Virus record (IMG/VR): IMGVR_UViG_3300027759_000305
Location: 1-29,817 of that record
Origin: a virus
DNA length: 29,817 nucleotides
Strand: one strand, 5' to 3'
The position numbers were made by a program, and so were the translations under genes. This document shows positions 20,118 through 28,857 of this stretch, one piece after another. Each line of letters starts with the position of its first letter. Position 1 is the first letter of the stretch. The notes beneath the pieces are model-generated. The model saw only the letters and a program-made list of their open reading frames with translations, was not told the origin of the DNA and did no database searches.

Positions 20118-21247
20118 AATTTTAATTTAGGTTGACTTTCTTTTTTCTCTCTTACAATTAATTTGAATATTTGTAACTCGTATTGCCCAGGTTCCTCAAC
20201 TTCGTTAGTGATTAACTCTGGTAGGTTATGCAGAATATAATTAAAAAGTTCTTGATTATTAAGAATATCTTTGTAGTCTGCTTCTAAAATCATATCTGTA
20301 GTTAACTTGCTAACAAACTTAGCGGCTATATCGAAAGATGAAATGTCTTTATTCTTATTGATGTAGTTAGTAGGATCTGCTTCGCATTGTATCTGATCGA
20401 AGAATGGTTCTACTCCAAGTACACCGTCATTAAAACAATTTAATATTTTTAATCCTACATTGTATTTGATATTCGGTATAGGTTCTAATGTATCAGTTTG
20501 TTTTAAAAATCCGCCCCATTTTCTAATGTATTCATTAGCAGATATTTGATTGTTCTTCTGCCAACTTTCGTCCTTCTTACTAAAGTCTTCCATTTTTTCT
20601 GCGTGTGCAAACTGTCCGCCTCTACATGTTAAATGATACACCATTGCGGACCATGATTGAATCAAATCGTAACCATGTAGTTTGAATCTTCTAAATAAAT
20701 CCGCGTCTTCGAATACCGATAAGAATATAGGATCGTGTCCTAAGTGTTGGTCTTTTCTAATTAACCATGGAGCGAAGATGCTTTTAGTTATCTTATCGCT
20801 TTTGTTAGCTTCAACGAACTTGTTAAACTCTTCTATCTTCAAATCTTCTGGCCACATACCAAAATCCTGTACTATCTTCTCTATTCCTGCTGGATGTAGT
20901 GGTGGTTCTATACGAGTGGCGCACACGATGTTGTCCTTTGTTTTAATATCCATCATGTGTTTATCTGCATGAGGACCAAGAATCATATCAGCGTGAAATG
21001 CTATTACATATTCTCTATCAGCCCATTGAAACATGCTATCGTAAGCGAAACCAATTCCTCTTGGAGTATCTTCGTGGTTTTGAATAAACTTAATACCATT
21101 CTCTCTCAACCATTCTACAGTTCCATCTGTGTCTTGATCTACGTACACAATGATTTGATTCGGGTAATAAGAATTATCTTGAATAGATTTGATACATGGT
21201 TTTAAGTATCTTAAGTTATTTTTCGAAGGGATGCAAAATGAAATCAT
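20111..21247 (-). CDS. glycosyltransferase family 2, copy B
   Basis: Same family and layout as its neighbour: MISFCIPSKNNLRYLKPCIK, then VYVDQDTDGTVEWL for nucleotide binding, then FHADMILGPHADKHM and VCATRIEPPLHPAGIEK. In copy A the uridine loop reads DDGSTDGT, here DQDTDGT, so one acidic residue is replaced by Gln. Length 378 aa. The C-terminal third has diverged more than the catalytic part. Overlaps the GT17 gene end by 4 bp (21244-21247). Probably adds another sugar to the same glycan. Confidence 0.88.
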   Translation of the reverse strand: MISFCIPSKNNLRYLKPCIKSIQDNSYYPNQIIVYVDQDTDGTVEWLRENGIKFIQNHEDTPRGIGFAYDSMFQWADREYVIAFHADMILGPHADKHMMDIKTKDNIVCATRIEPPLHPAGIEKIVQDFGMWPEDLKIEEFNKFVEANKSDKITKSIFAPWLIRKDQHLGHDPIFLSVFEDADLFRRFKLHGYDLIQSWSAMVYHLTCRGGQFAHAEKMEDFSKKDESWQKNNQISANEYIRKWGGFLKQTDTLEPIPNIKYNVGLKILNCFNDGVLGVEPFFDQIQCEADPTNYINKNKDISSFDIAAKFVSKLTTDMILEADYKDILNNQELFNYILHNLPELITNEVEEPGQYELQIFKLIVREKKESQPKLKLC

Positions 21248-22107
21248 CTAAAAAATTGTTTATACTTTTGTTTGTTATCTAGTAAATACTTTGGTAATTG
21301 AGATTCGTCCAACCAAAATTTAAAATTGGTTCTGCCTAAAACGTCTTGACCGTTTGCTAGTAAATCTTTGACTTTATCCTTAACAGAATCGTTGTTATAC
21401 TCTTGGTGGCCGTAAGCTTCTAATTTCATCTTAACTTGTTTCTCTCCTCCCATAAATGTAAAGTGCCAACCTGCATTGTTAACGTACTCGTACTTAGTTT
21501 TTGATGGAGTTCTAAGATGGTTTAAACAAGCTCCATCTATATTTGTATATCTCGTTAATAATGTACCGGCCCAATCTTCTGAAGATCTTATGTTCATGTA
21601 ACCTGAGTATGCTAGTTGTTTTAACTTGTATATCTTATCTTTTTCTATTTGCGTATAGTCTAACTCTGGATTCCATATCTCGTCTAAATCTGTAACAAAT
21701 ATTAGATCGTCGTTCTCTGCTCCAGCATTTTCTATAGCAAATCTTATAGTTTCTTTTTGATAGAATTCTTTTAGCCAGTGTAATTCTCCTTTAGGCACAT
21801 TAGAACTAGTTAAAGCTTGTATACAAACTTGCTTAACATCTTTATCTATATTAGGATTCGTTATTCTTTGTTGTAAATCGTCGAATGATTTTGGTGGATC
21901 ATAAGTTACATGATGGTATATTTTATGTAAATACTTTGAGAACCTCTCTTTGTTATTCATGAAGTGCAATGGCTTCTGTTTACCTGAGAAAGTCTCTACG
22001 CATTCTATCAATACAAATTGATCTACGTAAGGATCTAACATCTCTAATCTTAGTTCTAATAAATCCAATTCATTAAAGAATGTAAACACATCAAATACTC
22101 TAGCCAT
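21244..22107 (-). CDS. glycosyltransferase family 17
   Basis: ARVFDVFTFFNELDLLELRL, then ECVETFSGKQKPLHF, is the diagnostic start of GT17 (the family of MGAT3, beta-1,4-N-acetylglucosaminyltransferase). The metal site is T138-D139-L-D141-E142 in IFVTDLDEIW. Also seen are NAGWHFTFMGG and the closing LPKYLL region usual for the family. 287 aa from ATG 22107; a TTG at 22137 would add 10 residues but overlap the upstream gene by 38 bp. Acts on glycan chains in the cytoplasm; acceptor not known. Confidence 0.88.
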   Translation of the reverse strand: MARVFDVFTFFNELDLLELRLEMLDPYVDQFVLIECVETFSGKQKPLHFMNNKERFSKYLHKIYHHVTYDPPKSFDDLQQRITNPNIDKDVKQVCIQALTSSNVPKGELHWLKEFYQKETIRFAIENAGAENDDLIFVTDLDEIWNPELDYTQIEKDKIYKLKQLAYSGYMNIRSSEDWAGTLLTRYTNIDGACLNHLRTPSKTKYEYVNNAGWHFTFMGGEKQVKMKLEAYGHQEYNNDSVKDKVKDLLANGQDVLGRTNFKFWLDESQLPKYLLDNKQKYKQFFR

Positions 22108-23005
22108 ATATCTTGCTTTCTTTTTTATATAATTCAAATTCTCTAGCTACATCTGTATAAGATTGTAATTGACCTTGTCTATCCATGTATGTAAACTTAC
22201 GAGATATATTATAACCGCAACTCCAATATCCATCAGATACGTTGTGTCTACACCAATACTTTGGTGCTATAATTAGATGAGCATCACTACAAAATGCTGG
22301 AAAATAAGCAAAGCTTGAATTTGATATAATTAACCATTTTGCATTCTTAACAATAGAATAGTCTTTAGCCAAATCAAAGTGGTATACGTTGTCTGCCAAC
22401 TCAGGTAATAATCTCTTTGCCATATCAGGGTTCTCCGTGATCACTAGGAATTGCATGTTCGGGTTTAAACTAAGCATGTGATAGATTGCTTTAACCCAAT
22501 AATCTCTTGATAAGAATAGAGTAGAATCTGCTTCGTAGTCTCTGATATTCAATACGCATATATCATCGTGACTATAATCTAAGCAATCAAATTCTGGTTT
22601 TACTTTCAACCAATCTTTAATCTCCTCTCTATAATCCCAAAAATAATTTTCGCCTTGCATAATACCCATAATTTTAGTATGGTTTTTAACATTCAATAAG
22701 TCTTGATCGATCAATCTTATATCACAACCCAATGTGGCGTCATGATCTGAATGGTTAAACTTTGCTCTTGTTTCTTTTTCTGTGTACACAGTGGGTGCAA
22801 TTGGAAAACCTGGCTCTTCCACTAAAGTTCCTAAATCGATATCCATGAAGTATACGCCTTTATCGTTGTATCTTCTGTCTCCAAAGTTTTCTAATCCAGT
22901 ATAACCAAACGCATAATCATTTCTCTTGGCAATAGCTCGAGTAGTTACATAGACTGCAAGTTGGTTACCAAAACCTTGACCATACATGAATTCTGTGTAT
23001 ATCAT
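22100..23005 (-). CDS. GT11-like (fucosyltransferase-fold) glycosyltransferase
   Basis: The N-terminal GQGFGNQLA (9-17) corresponds to the G-x-LGNQ motif of alpha-1,2-fucosyltransferases. The late LIISNSSFAYFPAFCSD corresponds to their SNSSFSWWGA motif. The central H-x-R-x-GDY motif is less clear: CVLNIRDYEAD may be a diverged version. 301 aa. It overlaps the GT17 gene by 8 bp and lies 1 nt after the epimerase. A GDP-sugar donor is suggested by family but not shown. Compare the clearer GT11 at 25923-26759. Confidence 0.75.
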   Translation of the reverse strand: MIYTEFMYGQGFGNQLAVYVTTRAIAKRNDYAFGYTGLENFGDRRYNDKGVYFMDIDLGTLVEEPGFPIAPTVYTEKETRAKFNHSDHDATLGCDIRLIDQDLLNVKNHTKIMGIMQGENYFWDYREEIKDWLKVKPEFDCLDYSHDDICVLNIRDYEADSTLFLSRDYWVKAIYHMLSLNPNMQFLVITENPDMAKRLLPELADNVYHFDLAKDYSIVKNAKWLIISNSSFAYFPAFCSDAHLIIAPKYWCRHNVSDGYWSCGYNISRKFTYMDRQGQLQSYTDVAREFELYKKESKIYG

Positions 23006-23006
23006 A

Positions 23007-24002
23007 TTATTTTTTCCAGAATGAATAAATGCCTTTGTCTAATTCGTATGAAGGCCAAACGAATCTCTCTCTATTTGGTTGACGTTGAGCCCATAACCAC
23101 ATATCATATAATCCCTCTTCTAATGTAGTCTTGTGTTTAAAACCAAGAATGTCTTCCGATTTCTGGTATGTAGGAATAGAATGCTTTACTTCGTGTCTTC
23201 CTTCTTTGTATTCATACTCAGCTCCGTATTTAATGATGTCTCTTAACACTTTATTAGCATCGTTGATACTCCACTCTTCTACTCCACCTAAATTGATAAT
23301 CTCTTTAGATGCTCTTGGTTCTATAGCAGAATTCCATAGCGGTTCAACTATATCGTCGATACAACTGAATGCTCTTGTTTGTGTACCATCTCCGAAGATT
23401 GTCATTGGTTCTGCATTCATCTGTTGATACATCCAAATACCCAACACATTACGATATTTGTCCCATATATTTTGCTTACGACCGTATACATTGTGAGGTC
23501 TAATGATACACCAATCTAAACCGTGTTGTTCGCCTGCAATTTGAATGTCCATCTCGCAAGCATACTTAGCCACACCGTATGGATCTATTGGCTTAGGCAC
23601 TTGTGTTTCATCGAATATGCCGCCGTAACCATGACCATATACAGCTAACGTAGAAGTAAATATCAATCTCTTCACATCGTACTTAATACAATTATTTACC
23701 ACTCTTGCTGTTGCTACTAAGTTGTTATCGTAGTTGTACCTTCTAATGAATGGGCTTAAACCTTCTGCTGCGTAAGCTGCGAAGTGGAATACGTAGTCAA
23801 ATTCGTTGGTAGCAAAACAATTCTCAATAGGATGTTCTACTAGATTCATCTGCCAGAATTTAACCTTTGGGTTTACATTCTCTAAATAGCCTCCTGATAA
23901 ATCGTCGATACCTACTACCTCTACTTCTGGTTTATTTTCTATTATCCAATCTGCAAGTCTTGAACCTAATAGACCTGCAACTCCTGTTATTAGTACCTTC
24001 AT
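23007..24002 (-). CDS. NAD-dependent sugar epimerase/dehydratase (SDR)
   Basis: Extended-SDR enzyme acting on nucleotide sugars. G7-x-x-G10-x-x-G13 (ITGVAGLLGSR) and D34 in GIDDLSGG define an NAD-type Rossmann fold. S117/T118 and the Y142-G-V-A-K146 pair form the catalytic triad. The Pro-rich DETQVPKPIDPYGVAK approach and C-terminal substrate part resemble UDP-glucose 4-epimerase-type enzymes. 331 aa, normal length. The substrate cannot be named with certainty. Followed 1 nt later by the GT11-like gene. Confidence 0.88.
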   Translation of the reverse strand: MKVLITGVAGLLGSRLADWIIENKPEVEVVGIDDLSGGYLENVNPKVKFWQMNLVEHPIENCFATNEFDYVFHFAAYAAEGLSPFIRRYNYDNNLVATARVVNNCIKYDVKRLIFTSTLAVYGHGYGGIFDETQVPKPIDPYGVAKYACEMDIQIAGEQHGLDWCIIRPHNVYGRKQNIWDKYRNVLGIWMYQQMNAEPMTIFGDGTQTRAFSCIDDIVEPLWNSAIEPRASKEIINLGGVEEWSINDANKVLRDIIKYGAEYEYKEGRHEVKHSIPTYQKSEDILGFKHKTTLEEGLYDMWLWAQRQPNRERFVWPSYELDKGIYSFWKK

Positions 24003-24003
24003 A

Positions 24004-24579
24004 TTATTTAATTATTACAGACCATGAACTGTCTGGATATGTATACAATTCGTTGATCAATCCTTCTTCGTGTAAAATAGTGTAGATGTGTGGTAGATAG
24101 AAATCATGTCCGCATAAAATACCGTTAACTTTAATCTTATTCTTCCACGCATTAATATCAGATCTAACACTAATTGGATCGTGTTCAGCATCTACATATA
24201 CTGCGTCTAATGTTCTGTCTTCAAATTCTTTTGCTGCGTCAACACTAGACTTTCTAACTTTGATAATGTTTTTAATATCTAATGTACGTTCTAAGAATAT
24301 CTTTTCTGCGTCTACAAACAATTGGTCATGAGAAGGAATTCTACCCGATTCAGGTACAACATAATCGTAACAATCAATACTGTATACTTTCTCAACATGC
24401 ATTGCGAATAACATTGTTGAAACTCCTTGAAATGATCCAATTTCTGCCATCACAAACTCGGGTTTAAAGTAGTGTTGTATTAATTCGTGTAAACCTCTTA
24501 CGCTATTGTGAGGTTCTAATGCAGCGTGACCCATTCTTGGGATGTTAAATAGCTCTTCTAATCTTTGTTCGTTGTTCAT
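24004..24579 (-). CDS. class I SAM-dependent methyltransferase
   Basis: E46-I-G48-S-F-x-G52 (VMAEIGSFQGVSTMLFA) is the SAM-binding motif I, SIDCYD (67-72) is motif II and DAVYVDAEHDP holds the motif IV acid. The order and spacing fit the methyltransferase 24 group, whose members methylate sugars or small acceptors. 191 aa, compact. Inside this gene block, O-methylation of a sugar on the growing glycan is the likely role, an inference from context. Confidence 0.85.
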   Translation of the reverse strand: MNNEQRLEELFNIPRMGHAALEPHNSVRGLHELIQHYFKPEFVMAEIGSFQGVSTMLFAMHVEKVYSIDCYDYVVPESGRIPSHDQLFVDAEKIFLERTLDIKNIIKVRKSSVDAAKEFEDRTLDAVYVDAEHDPISVRSDINAWKNKIKVNGILCGHDFYLPHIYTILHEEGLINELYTYPDSSWSVIIK

Positions 24580-25235
24580 TATAAACTTTTTTGTGTTACT
24601 TGATAATAATAATTGTTTCTACCATGAAATCCAAATGGTATGTTTCCGTAGTTCTCGGCTACCATAGTTTCATGACTGAACTCGGCTGCCACTTCTATTG
24701 GAGCAAACTTACATCCTTCTGATTCATAAGTTTTTCTATGGTGACAGCAAAAGAATCCATCTTCATGATAGAATCCATAATACTGTTTCCATTCCAAATC
24801 TAAATCATTTGCCACGCATAATAGCTTTTTACTTCTTAGTGTGAATCCTCCATTTCCCATTCTTTGTATGTTTCCATCTTGATCTCTAAAAGAGAAGTCA
24901 TCTTGAGGATACGGCCACAATGCGCCTATATAATCGTATTGCATCCAATCTTCTTGCCACATGTCTGGATTAACTACATATCCATCGTTCTGTACTAATA
25001 GACAGTGCGTGGTGTTAATATACTCGTGTAGTCTATAAACTATAAAGTGATTGTATTGTTCGTAGTTTAGTGGTTCGCACTTAATGATCTCTACTTGGTC
25101 GTCTTGTATATCTTCTGGAGTAATTAGGATCGCACGGTCAAACTCTAACTCTCTCATAGAGTACTTGATAGCCTTAAGAGTTTCAATAGCTTTAGTGCCT
25201 GCTACAGCAGCAATGGTAACGTTATTTAGTTTCAT
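24579..25235 (-). CDS. DUF5672 family protein, probable glycosyltransferase
   Basis: Recognised by the ordered phrases CLLVQNDGYVVNPDMW, YDYIGALWPYP, GNGGFTLRSKK, YGFYHEDGFFCC and the end PFGFHGRN, which define DUF5672. The ND-G and HEDGFF positions are acidic/aromatic sites like those of GT-A enzymes, so sugar transfer is likely, though not demonstrated for the family. 218 aa. Overlaps its upstream gene by 14 bp and the methyltransferase by one base. Confidence 0.85.
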   Translation of the reverse strand: MKLNNVTIAAVAGTKAIETLKAIKYSMRELEFDRAILITPEDIQDDQVEIIKCEPLNYEQYNHFIVYRLHEYINTTHCLLVQNDGYVVNPDMWQEDWMQYDYIGALWPYPQDDFSFRDQDGNIQRMGNGGFTLRSKKLLCVANDLDLEWKQYYGFYHEDGFFCCHHRKTYESEGCKFAPIEVAAEFSHETMVAENYGNIPFGFHGRNNYYYQVTQKSL

Positions 25236-25938
25236 ATCTTCTTATTACTCGTGATATCTCTTCTTGCTTTTGTTTTTCTGTTATTAAGTTAGTGGCTCTA
25301 ACCTCTGTATTTCTATTCACAGCACACACCATATCAATTACGACAGGATCTCCGTATAACATGTGTAATCTCTTATAGTATTCTACATCCACTAACCAAT
25401 TCAAAGTTTCATCAAATTTTGGTTTCGTATATTCGTTTCTAATTGTTAGTACAGACGGACAACTTATGGTATTAATTCCCGCATATATACGATCATGATA
25501 GTGCGGTGTCATTCTGTCGTACATAGTTACGCAATCATCAGTGTGTACGCATGCAGTGATAAACCAGTCTTTGTCTTGATTCTCAATTATACTATCATAT
25601 ATAATCTGAAGTGAATCTGTATCATATAAGAAATCGTCTTGAAATAACATCTTGATAAATAGACCGCTTGAATGTTCAATGGCGTTATTCATATTAGGGG
25701 CTATCTTGCCTCTACCATGAGAGTTTCTTATGTACTTAATATTCATCATTGAACTCCAAGAGTTACATAAGTTCTCTATGTCATTATCTTCGCTATGATC
25801 TGATATCACTACTTCGTAATCTGTAAAGCTCTGCTGCGCTATTATGTTAAATGAGTGTTCTAAGTATTCAGCTCCTTTGCCTTTAATTCCCCACGTGGGT
25901 ATGGCAATGCTAAAGAAAGGTATTACGCTTTTATCCAT
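25222..25938 (-). CDS. glycosyltransferase family 2, third member
   Basis: FFSIAIPTWGIKGKGAEYLE starts the GT-A fold. VVISDHSEDNDIE (about 44-56) is the nucleotide loop and MLFQDDFLYD (97-106) has the D101-D102 metal site. Sequence phrases differ clearly from the tandem pair at 18942-21247, so it is not part of that duplication. ATG at 25938 is chosen over GTG at 25995. Overlaps the fucosyltransferase gene by 16 bp. 238 aa. Confidence 0.85.
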   Translation of the reverse strand: MDKSVIPFFSIAIPTWGIKGKGAEYLEHSFNIIAQQSFTDYEVVISDHSEDNDIENLCNSWSSMMNIKYIRNSHGRGKIAPNMNNAIEHSSGLFIKMLFQDDFLYDTDSLQIIYDSIIENQDKDWFITACVHTDDCVTMYDRMTPHYHDRIYAGINTISCPSVLTIRNEYTKPKFDETLNWLVDVEYYKRLHMLYGDPVVIDMVCAVNRNTEVRATNLITEKQKQEEISRVIRRYETK

Positions 25939-26759
25939 GATTGAGGGTATAAATCTTTTGTATCGTGAACTCCATTGTATGCAGGTCCGAACCACTTCTT
26001 TGGAGCTACAACTCTTTTATCAGGGTTTTGATTTAACCATGCGCCCCACCAACTAAAACTACTATTGGCTATTACGTTATGGTGGCACATACTCATCATA
26101 CACATGTCTACATCAGGTTCATTTCCTTCCATATAAACAATGTTCTCTTGATCTCCAAATAATTCTTTGGCATATTCTATATCGTCAGAGAATACTAAGA
26201 AGCAATAGTTACCATCCATAAAATAGGTCATAGCATTGAAGTAATAGTCTGCGTCCATTACTGGATGGAATTGTTGAAGTCCTGCATAATCTCCCTTTCT
26301 TAAATGTACAGACACAAATTCTAATTGCATAGGAAAGGTTGGAAATGCAGACTCTGCTTTCTTTTTTGTTTCTGAATTAAACTCAAAGAATTCTCGTATT
26401 GTTTCGCTACAGTGTTCAAAGTACTTCTCTGTCTGAAAGTAACCCATTAAATTGGTTTGATCTGGTACTCTAAATAGATCTTGACAGAAATGAAAGTATG
26501 GTTCTTGCGCTACGTGTAATGTTTGTATTTCAGATTGTGGTTTCAGTGTTAACTTAACATTATCGAAGTACTTTGGTAAATCAAAATAAACCTCTCGCCT
26601 AACTCCGTCTTTGAAATGCTCTACGCTTGGCACATCTACATTCTCTTTTGGAAATGCTACATCATGTCCAGTTTTATTAGCTACACCTACAGTGGAAGCA
26701 AACTGAAACATTTGATTGCCTAACCTTCCAAAATGTCCTATCTTATTATAACTTATCAT
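25923..26759 (-). CDS. alpha-1,2-fucosyltransferase-like (GT11)
   Basis: All three GT11 signatures are intact: GRLGNQMFQFA (11-21), SVHLRKGDY (150-158, the H-x-R-x-G-D-Y motif that binds the GDP-sugar) and IANSSFSWWGAWL (230-242). 278 aa is the typical length. The enzyme should transfer a 6-deoxyhexose, normally L-fucose from GDP-fucose, to an acceptor sugar. The partial GDP-fucose-synthase-like gene at 29525-29817 in the same block would match that donor. Overlaps the SDR gene by 4 bp. Confidence 0.92.
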   Translation of the reverse strand: MISYNKIGHFGRLGNQMFQFASTVGVANKTGHDVAFPKENVDVPSVEHFKDGVRREVYFDLPKYFDNVKLTLKPQSEIQTLHVAQEPYFHFCQDLFRVPDQTNLMGYFQTEKYFEHCSETIREFFEFNSETKKKAESAFPTFPMQLEFVSVHLRKGDYAGLQQFHPVMDADYYFNAMTYFMDGNYCFLVFSDDIEYAKELFGDQENIVYMEGNEPDVDMCMMSMCHHNVIANSSFSWWGAWLNQNPDKRVVAPKKWFGPAYNGVHDTKDLYPQSWIKA

Positions 26760-27571
26760 ATCATTTGTTTAACTGCTTCGTAAACTCCTATAGAAGGGAA
26801 AAATCCTAATGATCCTAATTTGCTTGAGTCCAAATACATGGACTCTACTTGTACTATCTTATGAAAGTCTGACGCTTCCATAGTTCCTATATTACTGTTA
26901 GATCCTATTTCTTGTTTAGCGTAAGCGATAATATCTTTGAATAGCGTTGGCTTTCTTGCAGATCCTAAATTGTATATCTCCCCGCTTTCTCCACGATCCA
27001 TAACAAACTTAATACCATCAACTACATCGTCAACGTGTACGAAGTCTCTATAGAATTCTCCATTGTTATACAAGTTAATGTCTCTACCCGCCTTCAATTC
27101 GTCTATTAAAAATTGTAATGCGTTCTTTTTCTTTGAAACTTTGCCGTCTCCTTTGCCTATTACATTTCCAAGTCTTACGATCTTGTATTTAATATTAAAT
27201 GTCTTGCAGTAAGATTCTATTAATTGTTCTGCTGCTAATTTAGTTATAGAATAGAATCCCTTTGGTTTACATGGAGAAGTCTCTCTAGCTGGTAGGTGGG
27301 TATCACCGTAAACAAACCAAGAACTAACGAATGTAAACTCTATATCTTTTCCTTTACAGTTCTCCAATACTTTCATTAGATGCGTTAGATTTGTTTCTAT
27401 GTCTATGAAAGGATTCTCTAACACGTTGTAGTTATCTACTGTACTAATTAGGTATAGTACTCTATTAGATTTAGGTTGTAATTCATCTCTTGATATTAAG
27501 ACTGAATTTTCTTTATGTTTGTTATAGAATTTTGACCCTATAAATCCTGTTCCTCCGAATATCGATATCAT
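26756..27571 (-). CDS. NAD(P)-dependent sugar reductase/epimerase (SDR)
   Basis: G6-G7-x-G9-x-x-G12 (IFGGTGFIGSK) opens an extended SDR. S83/S84 precede the Y107-S-I-T-K111 catalytic pair. 271 aa is shorter than typical 4-epimerases. Directly downstream of the RfbH gene and joined to it by one base, it is a good candidate for the reductase that follows the 3-dehydration, as RfbJ/RfbS follow RfbH in dideoxyhexose pathways. That pairing is inference from position. The core is complete and no key residue is missing. Confidence 0.85.
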   Translation of the reverse strand: MISIFGGTGFIGSKFYNKHKENSVLISRDELQPKSNRVLYLISTVDNYNVLENPFIDIETNLTHLMKVLENCKGKDIEFTFVSSWFVYGDTHLPARETSPCKPKGFYSITKLAAEQLIESYCKTFNIKYKIVRLGNVIGKGDGKVSKKKNALQFLIDELKAGRDINLYNNGEFYRDFVHVDDVVDGIKFVMDRGESGEIYNLGSARKPTLFKDIIAYAKQEIGSNSNIGTMEASDFHKIVQVESMYLDSSKLGSLGFFPSIGVYEAVKQMI

Positions 27572-28857
27572 TATTTAAACTTTTTTACTACTTGTTCAAT
27601 GTATGCAAACACTTGTTCTGTGTAATGAGGTGCAGCGCCTATAAAAAATACTTTGTCTAATACTTTATTTGCTTCAGGATAATTTTTATAGTCATCCAAG
27701 AATGAATAGCCTGGATGCATTAAAATATTTCCAGCAAAATAGTTTCTTGTTTGTATTTTATTCTCTTCTAAGAATGCAACCAATCTGTGTTTCAATCCAT
27801 CTTCATCGCATATAAATGGAGTGCCAAACCAACAAGGATCTGCTAACTCTAATTTAGATGGTGATCTTAAATTTGGAATGTTATCTGTAAAGATCTTTGT
27901 CAATCTCGCTTTAGCCGATCTTCTCTTTGCTTCCATTTCGTCTAGCTTAATTAACTGTTCCAATCCAATTGCGCCTTGTAAATCCAACGGTTTTAAGTTG
28001 TAACCCATTTGAGAGAACACATACTTGTGATCGATAACTCCATCGTAGTTGTCTAACCACTTGTCAAATCTATTACCGCACGTACCGCAAGGCAATAAGT
28101 TAGCAGATCCTATGCAATAGCAATCTCTACCCCACCAACTAATACTTACGAATAGTTTCTTCAACTCATCGTCGTTAGTACAAATCATACCGCCTTCTCC
28201 AGTTGATATGTGATGCGCAGGATAAAATGAATTAGAGAACGCAACGTAATATTCACTTAAAAATTTACCATTCCATTTAGATCCTAAGCTATCGCAATTA
28301 TCTCCAATCAATTTTAAATTATACTTCTCAGCCATTGCAACCAATCTATCCATATCTGGAGGGTTACCCAATACTGGTGATATGAATATACCTCTTGTTT
28401 TATCTGTTATCTTGGCTTCTACTTGATCTAAGTCAAAGTTAAGTGTATCCCATTCTATATCAACGAATACAGGTTTCAATCTGTGTTGGTACAATACTGA
28501 TACTGTTGTAGCGAATCCAACTGGAGACACAATGATTTCGTCATCGTCTGCCCAATTGAATCTCTTCTTTAGTGCAGCGATCAATACCAAGTTAGCAGAG
28601 CTACCTGAATTTACCATGTGCGAGTGCTTAACGTTGAATCTCTTACTAAATTGGTTTTCAAACTTATAAACCTTTTCACCGGTAGTAATCCACTTACCAT
28701 TTAAGAAACTTTCTATTGCTGCTTCGGTCTCTTTATTATCCCAATAAGGACCAGAGTAGTAGATTGGTGTTTTGCCTGGCGTGAAGTTCTTTGCATTGTA
28801 AATGTAAGGAGCTACGTGGTTACCAACTAACTCTTGTATATTTTCTAGTTTAATCAT
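27571..28857 (-). CDS. rfbH: RfbH-type 3-dehydratase (PLP, [2Fe-2S])
   Basis: DegT/DnrJ/EryC1 superfamily with the traits of CDP-4-keto-6-deoxyglucose 3-dehydrase (E1, RfbH) rather than an aminotransferase. In SFYPAHHISTGEGG, H215 stands where aminotransferases have the PLP lysine. Iron-sulfur cysteines are C188 (GDNCDS), C246 and C248 (RDCYC) and C260 (GTCGNRF). C188-x57-C246-x-C248 matches the published E1 spacing as I recall it; the last gap is longer (x11). An extra C257 lies nearby. It removes the sugar 3-OH on the way to 3,6-dideoxyhexoses. 428 aa from ATG 28857 (a TTG at 28905 is rejected), with ATGA overlap to the upstream gene. Confidence 0.92.
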   Translation of the reverse strand: MIKLENIQELVGNHVAPYIYNAKNFTPGKTPIYYSGPYWDNKETEAAIESFLNGKWITTGEKVYKFENQFSKRFNVKHSHMVNSGSSANLVLIAALKKRFNWADDDEIIVSPVGFATTVSVLYQHRLKPVFVDIEWDTLNFDLDQVEAKITDKTRGIFISPVLGNPPDMDRLVAMAEKYNLKLIGDNCDSLGSKWNGKFLSEYYVAFSNSFYPAHHISTGEGGMICTNDDELKKLFVSISWWGRDCYCIGSANLLPCGTCGNRFDKWLDNYDGVIDHKYVFSQMGYNLKPLDLQGAIGLEQLIKLDEMEAKRRSAKARLTKIFTDNIPNLRSPSKLELADPCWFGTPFICDEDGLKHRLVAFLEENKIQTRNYFAGNILMHPGYSFLDDYKNYPEANKVLDKVFFIGAAPHYTEQVFAYIEQVVKKFK

